Below, piece by piece: positions 1-5,821 of a DNA stretch of 7,528 bases (position 1 is the stretch's first letter; each line of letters starts with the position of its first letter). This DNA comes from an uncultured Bacteroides sp. (GTDB lineage Bacteria > Bacteroidota > Bacteroidia > Bacteroidales > Bacteroidaceae). The notes beneath the pieces were generated by a model. It made no database searches. It was not told the origin of the DNA and was given only the letters and a program-made list of their open reading frames with translations. The position numbers and the translations under genes are program-made. The stretch is from assembly GCA_905197435.1 (NCBI GenBank), contig CAJJYX010000158.1:1-7528 (forward strand). The letters run 5' to 3'.

Positions 1-1
1 C

Positions 2-1510
2 CCGGCAGCCGACAATAGCCGTATCGGTGTGAACCTCCAGTTGCCCATCGGTGCTCGTGTGGAACGTGCGCAGGCGTTGGCTTCGGAACTGACGGATAAA
101 TGGATGAAACGTTATAAAGGCGTGATGAAGGTATGCAACTATACCGTAGGGCAGGCCGACTCGGACAATACGTTCGCCTCCATGCAGGACAACGGTAGTC
201 ATATCATTAGTTTCAATATCAGTCTGGTGAGCCCTGGAGACCGTGACGTGACACTGGAGACGGTTTGTGACGAGATGCGTGAAGACTTGAAAGCCTATCC
301 CGAGTTGGACAAGGCGCAGGTAATTCTCGGCGGTAGTACCGGTGGCATGAGTGCCCAGGCGAGTGCCGACTTCGAGGTTTATGGCTATGACTTCACCGCT
401 ACGGACAAAGTATCGGCAGAACTGAAAGAAAAATTGTTGCAGGTGAAAGGTGTGAGTGAGGTGAACATCAGCCGTCAGGATTACCAACCTGAATATCAGG
501 TGGACTTCGACCGTGAGAAGCTGGCGTTGCATGGCTTGAATCTCTCGACCGCCTCCAACTATCTGCGTAACCGTGTCAATGGTGCTCTGGCATCCTACTA
601 TCGCGAGGATGGTGACGAGTATGACATCCGTGTACGCTATGCTCCTGAATTCCGTACAAAGATTGAAGATTTGGAAAACATCCTTATCTACACGCCCGCC
701 GGTGAGGGTATCCGTGTGAAAGACCTCGGTAAGGTGGTCGAACGTTCGGCGCCTCCTACCATCGAGCGTAAGGACCGTGAGCGTGTAGTAACTGTATCTG
801 CGGTTATTTCCGGAGTACCATTGGGTGATGTGGTAGCCAATGGTAATGCCATTATTGACAAGATGGACTTGCCAAGTGGCATTTCCATCCAGATTTCGGG
901 CTCATACGAGGACCAGCAGGATTCGTTCTCTGACCTGGGAACACTGGCTGTGTTGATTATTATTTTGGTATTCATTGTGATGGCAGCCCAGTTTGAGTCC
1001 TTGAGTTATCCGTTTATTATTATGTTCTCCATTCCGTTTGCATTCAGCGGTGTGTTGATGGCATTGTTTTTCACAGGAACCAATTTGAATGTGATGTCGC
1101 TTTTGGGTGGAATTATGTTGATTGGTATTGTTGTGAAGAATGGTATCGTGCTTATTGACTATATCACACTCTGCCGCGAACGCGGTCAGGCGGTGCTTCA
1201 CTCCGTGGTCACGGCAGGACGCAGTCGCTTGCGCCCGGTATTGATGACTACACTGACCACTATCCTCGGTATGGTGCCGATGGCTGTGGGGCAGGGTGAA
1301 GGTGCTGAGATGTGGCGTCCATTGGGGGTTGCCGTAATTGGTGGTCTGACGGTATCTACTATCCTGACATTGATTCTTGTGCCCGTGCTTTATTGCTCGT
1401 TTGCAGGTATCGGCATTCGCCGCACACGTAAGAAGATCAAGAAAGACCGTGAGCTGAACGATTATTATCAGCTGCATAAAGAGAAGATGACGAAACCCAG
1501 AAAACAATAA
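2..1510 (+). CDS. RND-family efflux transporter, inner-membrane permease (AcrB/HAE1-like), C-terminal half, 5' partial
   Basis: This is the distal half of a proton-driven RND permease, which works with a periplasmic adaptor and a TolC-like outer-membrane channel to expel drugs or other small molecules. The frame is open to the left edge, so the gene begins outside the window; the GTG at 29 is an internal valine codon. About 503 residues are present, against roughly 1,000-1,050 for the family. Numbered from that valine, residues 1-300 form periplasmic porter and docking sequence. Five hydrophobic segments follow near 303-320, 328-350, 355-378, 400-421 and 430-456, matching TM8-TM12. The motif GIVVKNGIVLIDY (about 366-378) corresponds to the TM10 segment of AcrB that carries the proton-relay lysine. 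GEGAEMWRPLG before the last helix is also typical. The C-terminus is short and very basic. The substrate cannot be told, and adaptor and TolC genes would be expected upstream. Confidence 0.95.
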   Translation, partial: PAADNSRIGVNLQLPIGARVERAQALASELTDKWMKRYKGVMKVCNYTVGQADSDNTFASMQDNGSHIISFNISLVSPGDRDVTLETVCDEMREDLKAYPELDKAQVILGGSTGGMSAQASADFEVYGYDFTATDKVSAELKEKLLQVKGVSEVNISRQDYQPEYQVDFDREKLALHGLNLSTASNYLRNRVNGALASYYREDGDEYDIRVRYAPEFRTKIEDLENILIYTPAGEGIRVKDLGKVVERSAPPTIERKDRERVVTVSAVISGVPLGDVVANGNAIIDKMDLPSGISIQISGSYEDQQDSFSDLGTLAVLIIILVFIVMAAQFESLSYPFIIMFSIPFAFSGVLMALFFTGTNLNVMSLLGGIMLIGIVVKNGIVLIDYITLCRERGQAVLHSVVTAGRSRLRPVLMTTLTTILGMVPMAVGQGEGAEMWRPLGVAVIGGLTVSTILTLILVPVLYCSFAGIGIRRTRKKIKKDRELNDYYQLHKEKMTKPRKQ

Positions 1511-1511
1511 G

Positions 1512-1611
1512 TTAATGTTTAATGATTAATGGACTGCGCGATGGGGTGCAAAATGACATCAGCCTCCATCCGCACGACCATTAATCACTAATCACAAATC
1601 ACTAAACATTA
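1512..1611. repeat. Imperfect inverted repeat with heptad units between the RND gene and the small downstream gene
   Basis: TAATGTTTA (1513-1521) pairs with TAAACATTA (1603-1611), and TGATTAATGG (1523-1532) pairs with CCATTAATCA (1578-1587). The right arm is longer because it carries three 7-base units in tandem: TAATCAC (1582-1588), TAATCAC (1589-1595) and AAATCAC (1596-1602). The interior can also fold: TGCG (1535-1538) pairs with CGCA (1571-1574), and GATGG (1540-1544) with CCATC (1566-1570), leaving one bulged base. Nearly the whole intergenic space could therefore be a stem in the mRNA. It has no T-tract, so it does not look like a terminator. It could be a small dispersed repeat, an mRNA stabilising or processing structure between two co-transcribed genes, or a chance product of simple sequence. 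Confidence 0.7.
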
Positions 1612-1617
1612 TATAAC

Positions 1618-1911
1618 GTGAAATCAGTATTCATAACCTTTGACCAAGCGTTTTTTGAACGCATCATAGCATTGCTCGACCGCCACAACTGCCGCGGCTT
1701 CAGTTATTGGCAGCAAGTGCAGGGGCGTGGCAGCAAGACGGGTGAACCACACTATGGCAGCCATGCCTGGCCCAGTATGTGTTCCGCCATCATCACTATC
1801 GTAGATGAGGCTAAAGTGACTCCACTGCTCGAAGCACTCCACCGGATGGACAAGGAGACCGAACAGCTCGGACTCCGTGCTTTTGTTTGGAATATCGAAC
1901 AGACCATTTAA
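1618..1911 (+). CDS. Small P-II-like protein downstream of RND permease (PG0541-type transporter-associated family)
   Basis: This 97-residue cytoplasmic protein has no signal peptide or membrane segment. Its pattern reads as beta-alpha-beta-beta-alpha-beta: strand KSVFITF, helix about 10-22, strand RGFSYW, a loop with GRGSKTGEP (36-44), strand SAIITIV (56-62), helix about 65-82, strand LRAFVWNIEQ. This resembles the ferredoxin-like fold of P-II signalling proteins, where the loop after strand 2 binds ligands or partner proteins. From memory, related small proteins follow RND permease genes in Bacteroidota and one family is named after Porphyromonas PG0541; this could not be checked. A role in sensing or modulating the pump is inferred from the fold and neighbourhood. 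The GTG start at 1618 is the only workable one: the frame has a stop at 1603, and the next in-frame methionine would delete half the protein. It is probably co-transcribed with the RND gene, 107 bases upstream. Confidence 0.85.
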   Translation: MKSVFITFDQAFFERIIALLDRHNCRGFSYWQQVQGRGSKTGEPHYGSHAWPSMCSAIITIVDEAKVTPLLEALHRMDKETEQLGLRAFVWNIEQTI

Positions 1912-1923
1912 TCCGGTCTGTTC
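1897..1923 (+). other. Perfect 9-bp hairpin enclosing the stop codon of the small P-II-like gene
   Basis: GAACAGACC (1897-1905) is exactly complementary to GGTCTGTTC (1915-1923), with a 9-base loop that contains the TAA stop (1909-1911). No T-tract follows, so on its own it is not a standard intrinsic terminator. It lies 12 bases before the terminator at 1936-1982. It may protect the 3' end of the transcript or assist termination. Confidence 0.65.
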
Positions 1924-1935
1924 TGCTTATAACTG

Positions 1936-1982
1936 TTATCCTCGAAGAAAAAATCTTGTTTCTTCGGGGATAATTCTTTTTT
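1936..1982 (+). terminator. Strong intrinsic terminator after the efflux/P-II-like unit
   Basis: The left arm TTATCCTCGAAGAAA (1936-1950) pairs along all 15 positions with the right arm TTTCTTCGGGGATAA (1959-1973), with one T-G wobble. The loop is 8 bases (1951-1958). A T-rich run with six consecutive Ts (1977-1982) follows. It ends transcription coming from the efflux genes and insulates the downstream acylation operon. The A-rich 5' arm is not preceded by an A-tract that would suggest efficient bidirectional action. Confidence 0.9.
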
Positions 1983-2011
1983 GTCCGGAGAGTTTTTTCA
2001 ACCTATATCTA

Positions 2012-2019
2012 TATCTTTG
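2012..2019 (+). promoter_or_regulatory. Putative Bacteroides-type -7 promoter element for the SGNH-SGNH-MBOAT operon
   Basis: TATCTTTG fits the Bacteroides primary sigma factor -7 consensus TAnnTTTG at all fixed positions. It lies between the terminator and the ATG at 2034. No clear TTTG is present at the expected -33 spacing, only a T-run at 1993-1998. The G of the element is 14 bases before the start codon, so the untranslated leader would be only about ten bases. A small dyad, TGCG-TC-CGCA (2018-2027), overlaps the expected start of transcription. Confidence 0.5.
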
Positions 2020-2033
2020 CGTCCGCATTAGGT

Positions 2034-3413
2034 ATGGAAAAGAATTCATTGAAATATACGGTTCTGTTGGTGTTCATCGTATGGGGTGCGTTATTGCTGA
2101 TGCATCTGTTGCCAAGTATTACGATGGGGGGGCGTGTGCTGAGGCGTGTGGATATTCTGGGTGACGTGCGTCGTCCTACCAAGCCGGTGAGTGAGCCGGA
2201 CAGTCTGTTGCCTCCGCCCCCGAAGGTGAAGCCTGCCTTTGTGGACACTTGCCGTGCGGGCATGACGTGCATTGAAGATTACAGTGATTCTACCATGCGT
2301 GGCATGACGCGGTTCTATCAGGCGCTTGACGAGCTTGCCAAAGCACCCCGTTCGGTTCGTATCGCCTACTTCGGTGACTCTTTTATCGAAGCGGATATTC
2401 TGACGGCCGATTTGCGCGAGATGCTTCAGAAAAAGTATGGTGGTTGTGGGGTGGGTTTTGTCACCATTACGTCTATGACCAGTGGTTTCCGTCCTACGGT
2501 GCGTCATTCCTTCAGCGGATGGCAGAGCCATTCCGTCATGGACTCCGTATTCTTTGACCGTAACAAGCTGGGAGTCTCCGGACATTACTTTATTCCGAAT
2601 GCCGGTGCTTATGTGGAACTGCGTGGGCAGAAAAGCTATGCTTCCCGTCTGGATACTTGCCGGCGTGCCAGTATCTTTTTTTATAACCGCGGCACGACAA
2701 CCCTTTCAGTCCGCGTCAATCGCGGCGAAGCGACTACCGAGACCTTTGCACCGATTAATGATTTGCAGGAGATGACGGTAGAGGGAAATATCGGTTCTGT
2801 CCGTTGGACGGTGGAAAGTGCAGATTCCACCTTATTCTACGGCCTTGCCATGGACGGCACTTCCGGTATTGTGCTGGACAATTTCTCACTGCGTGGCAGC
2901 TCAGGTCTCTCCCTCCGTTCTGTTCCCGTGTGGATGATGCGTGAGTTCAATGAGCAACGCCCTTACGATTTGATAATCCTGCAGTATGGGCTGAATGTAG
3001 CGACGGAGCGGGGACGCAATTATGATAAGTATATTGCAGGTATGCAGACAACGGTGCAGCATCTCAAAGAAGCTTTTCCACAGGCTGCCATCCTCGTGGT
3101 CAGCGTGGGCGACCGTGATTATAAGACCGAAGAAGGGGAGTTGCGTACCATGCCCGGTATCAAGAACTTGGTTCGTTATCAACAGAACCTGGCAGCGGAT
3201 GAGGCTGTCGCTTTTTGGAACATGTTCGAGGCCATGGGTGGGGAAGGCAGTATGGCAGAGATGGTGCATGCCAAACCCTCACTGGCTAATTATGATTATA
3301 CGCACATCAACTTTCGCGGTGGAAAGCACCTTGCGGGACTGCTTTATGAGTCTTTGATTTATGGAAAGGAACAGTATGATAGAAGGAAAGCCTACTATGA
3401 AGAGGAGCCATAA
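2034..3413 (+). CDS. Membrane-anchored periplasmic SGNH/GDSL-type hydrolase or O-acyltransferase
   Basis: This 459-residue protein has an N-terminal hydrophobic helix (about 8-28) after a short basic start, with no evident cleavage site, so it is probably tethered to the inner membrane facing the periplasm. A charged, proline-rich linker (about 36-68, with PPPP) follows. SGNH blocks are visible: FGDSF with Ser116 (block I), LQYGLN with Asn321 (block III, a variant of the usual GxN), and DYTH with Asp421 and His424 (block V). About 170 residues between blocks I and III are rich in predicted beta strands and end in DNFSLRGSSG; they look like an inserted beta-sandwich, as in Neisseria Ape1, a peptidoglycan O-acetylesterase with an inserted carbohydrate-binding module. 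The likely role is transfer or removal of acyl groups on an envelope glycan together with the MBOAT protein. The ATG at 2034 is chosen because the next methionine would remove most of the helix. It is first in the operon; its 3' end overlaps the next gene. Confidence 0.88.
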   Translation: MEKNSLKYTVLLVFIVWGALLLMHLLPSITMGGRVLRRVDILGDVRRPTKPVSEPDSLLPPPPKVKPAFVDTCRAGMTCIEDYSDSTMRGMTRFYQALDELAKAPRSVRIAYFGDSFIEADILTADLREMLQKKYGGCGVGFVTITSMTSGFRPTVRHSFSGWQSHSVMDSVFFDRNKLGVSGHYFIPNAGAYVELRGQKSYASRLDTCRRASIFFYNRGTTTLSVRVNRGEATTETFAPINDLQEMTVEGNIGSVRWTVESADSTLFYGLAMDGTSGIVLDNFSLRGSSGLSLRSVPVWMMREFNEQRPYDLIILQYGLNVATERGRNYDKYIAGMQTTVQHLKEAFPQAAILVVSVGDRDYKTEEGELRTMPGIKNLVRYQQNLAADEAVAFWNMFEAMGGEGSMAEMVHAKPSLANYDYTHINFRGGKHLAGLLYESLIYGKEQYDRRKAYYEEEP

Positions 3414-4326
3414 GGATTTGCAACTGCGCAATTTACTGTTCACCATTTGTAGTGTGGCACTGATGCTGGTTGCGGCGATACGGTCGCTTCATGCACAGGA
3501 TACACTGCCGGGCAGCCTTTCTTGTCATGCCGTCGGAACAGATTGTGATACCCTCTGCCTCTATTTCCAACGTACGGATACGGTGGCTGTTCCTTTGATA
3601 ACCTTTCCCGCCGCTTTTCAGCAACTGAAGAAGAATGTACTGATAGACAGTCTGGGTATTCTTAACCCTTTCTGGGAAAAGCTGCGTCTCTCCCGGCTGG
3701 GTGCTTCCACTGATACGCTCCGCATTGTACATGTTGGAGACAGCCATATCCGTGGGCATATCTTCCCCCGTACCACCGGTGAGCTGATGCAGAACACTTT
3801 CGGAACAATCTCCTATACCGATGTTGGTATCAACGGTGCGTTTTGTACCACCTTTACCCGTCCCGACCGTGTTGCGGATATTGCCGCCCTGCATCCCGAC
3901 CTGCTTATTCTTTCTTTTGGAACGAACGAGAGCCATAACCGCCGTTATAATACAATGCTGCACTATCGTCAGATGGACGACCTTGTGCGTATGCTTCGAG
4001 AAAAACTACCGAATGTACCGATGCTGATGACTACTCCTCCGGGTTCTTACGAGAGTTTCCGGCAGCGTCGTCGTCGGACTTATAAGATTAATCCGCGTAC
4101 TGCCGTTGCTGTGCAAACTATCCGTCGCTATGCCGATGAAAACGGATTGGCGGTATGGGACATGTACGAAATACTTGGCGGTGTCCGCCGTGCCTGCCTC
4201 AATTGGCAGGAAGCCGGATTGATGCGTCCGGACCATGTACACTATTTGCCGGACGGTTACCGCCTGCAAGGCGAACTGTTCTACCAGGCCTTGTTAAAAG
4301 CTTATAACGATTATGTGGAATATTGA
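3397..4326 (+). CDS. Secreted periplasmic SGNH/GDSL-type hydrolase or O-acyltransferase
   Basis: From the ATG at 3397 this is a 309-residue protein with a type I signal peptide: a basic start (MKRSHKDLQLRN), a hydrophobic core, and a likely cut after SLHA at residue 33. All SGNH blocks are present: VGDSH with Ser116 (block I), VGINGA (block II glycine), FGTNE with Asn177 (block III), and DHVH with Asp279 and His282 (block V). A strongly basic patch (RQRRRR, about 222-227) could contact an anionic polymer. Unlike the upstream paralogue it is soluble and has no inserted domain; the 80 residues after the signal peptide are of unknown role. In-frame ATGs at 3361 and 3376 are alternatives. The one at 3397 gives the best signal peptide, has a purine-rich AGAAGGAAAG at 3381-3390, and overlaps the upstream gene by only 17 bases. 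It overlaps the MBOAT gene by 14 bases, suggesting translational coupling. Acyl transfer and esterase activity cannot be told apart by sequence. Confidence 0.87.
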   Translation: MKRSHKDLQLRNLLFTICSVALMLVAAIRSLHAQDTLPGSLSCHAVGTDCDTLCLYFQRTDTVAVPLITFPAAFQQLKKNVLIDSLGILNPFWEKLRLSRLGASTDTLRIVHVGDSHIRGHIFPRTTGELMQNTFGTISYTDVGINGAFCTTFTRPDRVADIAALHPDLLILSFGTNESHNRRYNTMLHYRQMDDLVRMLREKLPNVPMLMTTPPGSYESFRQRRRRTYKINPRTAVAVQTIRRYADENGLAVWDMYEILGGVRRACLNWQEAGLMRPDHVHYLPDGYRLQGELFYQALLKAYNDYVEY

Positions 4327-5821
4327 CGAATTTTTATCCGGATTGAATATAGACTTGGACCGCCTGCGTGATGTCTTCACTTATGACCCGCAAGCCCCGA
4401 TGATATTCAGCAGTGGTATTTTCCTCTGGCTGTTTGTCGCTTTTATATTGGTTTATCTGTTGTTGCAACGCCGGACGACGGCGCGTTTGCTGTTTGTCAC
4501 CGCATTCTCCTATTACTTCTACTATAAGAGTAGCGGCACCTATTTCTTCCTGCTTGCCCTCGTCACCGTGAGCGACTTCTTCATTGCCAGGATGATGGCG
4601 CGTGAAGCCGTCCCTTGGCTGCGCAAAGGGTGGGTGGTGCTGAGTCTGTTCATCAACCTGGGATTATTGTGTTACTTCAAGTACACCAACTTCCTGGGTG
4701 AGTGCTTTGCCTCGCTGACGGGAGGTACGTTCACGGCGATGGATATTTTCCTTCCGGTGGGCATCTCTTTTTTCACTTTCCAGTCGTTGAGCTATACGAT
4801 AGATGTGTACCGTCGCCAGATAACGCCTCTGACCAGTTTGTTGGATTATGCTTTTTATGTTTCTTTCTTTCCCCAGTTGGTGGCGGGGCCTATTGTACGT
4901 GCTCGTGATTTCATTCCGCAAATCCGCCGTCCGCTGTTTGTCTCCAATGAGATGTTCGGACGTGGAATCTTCCTCATCGTTAGTGGACTTTTCAAGAAAG
5001 CGGTCATATCGGACTATATCAGCGTCAACTTTGTAGAGCGTATCTTTGATAATCCTACTCTTTATTCGGGGGTGGAGAATCTGATGGGGGTCTATGGCTA
5101 TGCCTTGCAGATTTATTGCGACTTCTCCGGTTACAGTGATATGGCTATCGGCATTGCCTTGTTGCTGGGCTTCCATTTCAATATCAATTTCGATTCTCCT
5201 TATAAGTCCGCTTCCATTACGGAATTCTGGAGGCGATGGCATATCTCGCTTTCCAGTTGGTTGCGCGATTACCTTTATATTTCTTTGGGTGGCAACCGGA
5301 AGGGGAAAATCCGCCAATATGCCAATCTCATCATTACCATGTTCCTGGGCGGCTTGTGGCATGGTGCTTCGTGGAATTTTGTACTTTGGGGAATGATGCA
5401 TGGCGTTGCGCTTGCAGCCCATAAGTTCTGGATGACGCTTACCGGGCATAAGAAGGGGACGGAGAACCGTGGCATCCGCCGCTTCTTCGGGGTGCTTGTT
5501 ACTTTCCATTTTGTTTGTTTCTGCTGGATATTCTTCCGTAATGCGGAGTTCGCCACATCAATGGATATGCTGAAGCAGATATTCACCACTTTCCGTCCGC
5601 AACTCTTCCCGCAGCTGGTGGCAGGCTATTGGGAGGTATTCGCATTGATGGCATTGGGATATTTCCTGCATTTTGTGCCAGACAGTTGGGAACGTGCCTG
5701 TACAAAAACAGTAATCCGCCTCCCCCTGTTGGGAAAGGCGGTACTGATGCTTGCTGTAATCTATCTGGTCATTCAGATGAAAAGTTCGGAGATACAGCCG
5801 TTTATCTATTTCCAGTTTTGA
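4313..5821 (+). CDS. MBOAT-family membrane O-acyltransferase (AlgI/DltB/PatA-like)
   Basis: This 502-residue polytopic inner-membrane protein has about ten or more hydrophobic segments and the usual length of the AlgI/DltB/PatA group. Conserved marks in order are FLPVGISFFTFQSLSY (146-161), FFPQLVAGPIVR (185-196), YCDFSGYSDMAIG (268-280), FWRRWHISLSSWLRDYLYISLGG (from 305) and GLWHGASWN (347-355). His310 and His350 match the two histidines central to the acyl-transfer channel in DltB-type enzymes. The C-terminus FIYFQF is also typical. Family members take an acyl group from a cytoplasmic donor and deliver it to a periplasmic acceptor, usually through an SGNH-type partner such as AlgJ/AlgX or PatB. 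Two such candidates lie directly upstream in overlapping frames, so export-type O-acetylation is the natural reading. No DltA or DltC homologue is in the window, which argues against D-alanylation. The acceptor glycan is unknown. Its TGA directly abuts the stop codon of the convergent GH20 gene. Confidence 0.94.
   Translation: MWNIDEFLSGLNIDLDRLRDVFTYDPQAPMIFSSGIFLWLFVAFILVYLLLQRRTTARLLFVTAFSYYFYYKSSGTYFFLLALVTVSDFFIARMMAREAVPWLRKGWVVLSLFINLGLLCYFKYTNFLGECFASLTGGTFTAMDIFLPVGISFFTFQSLSYTIDVYRRQITPLTSLLDYAFYVSFFPQLVAGPIVRARDFIPQIRRPLFVSNEMFGRGIFLIVSGLFKKAVISDYISVNFVERIFDNPTLYSGVENLMGVYGYALQIYCDFSGYSDMAIGIALLLGFHFNINFDSPYKSASITEFWRRWHISLSSWLRDYLYISLGGNRKGKIRQYANLIITMFLGGLWHGASWNFVLWGMMHGVALAAHKFWMTLTGHKKGTENRGIRRFFGVLVTFHFVCFCWIFFRNAEFATSMDMLKQIFTTFRPQLFPQLVAGYWEVFALMALGYFLHFVPDSWERACTKTVIRLPLLGKAVLMLAVIYLVIQMKSSEIQPFIYFQF

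Noticed and set aside
29..31. GTG as the true start of the RND gene
   Set aside because: The frame stays open to the window edge, and the residues before it continue typical RND sequence. The protein would lack its N-terminal half, so this is an internal valine in a gene cut by the window.
902..1507. Minus-strand open frame of 201 codons antisense to the RND permease
   Set aside because: The translation is rich in His, Gln and Thr with no coherent fold, as expected for the antisense of hydrophobic transmembrane codons.
1877..2164. Plus-strand open frame spanning the terminator and the start of the first SGNH gene
   Set aside because: It overlaps both flanking genes in another frame, runs through a strong terminator, and its translation resembles no protein family.
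3361..3396. Earlier starts at 3361 or 3376 for the second SGNH gene
   Set aside because: They add a polar extension before a good signal peptide and lengthen the overlap with the upstream gene. The start at 3376 cannot be fully excluded, since AAAGGA lies at 3365-3370.
4664..5509. Long minus-strand open frame of 281 codons inside the MBOAT gene
   Set aside because: It is fully antisense to a gene with many conserved MBOAT motifs, and its translation shows no recognisable domain, signal or membrane pattern.
5760..5780. Possible terminator for the GH20 gene: ATCTG/CAGAT arms inside the MBOAT 3' end
   Set aside because: The stem is only 5 bp, and no T-tract follows it on the minus strand.
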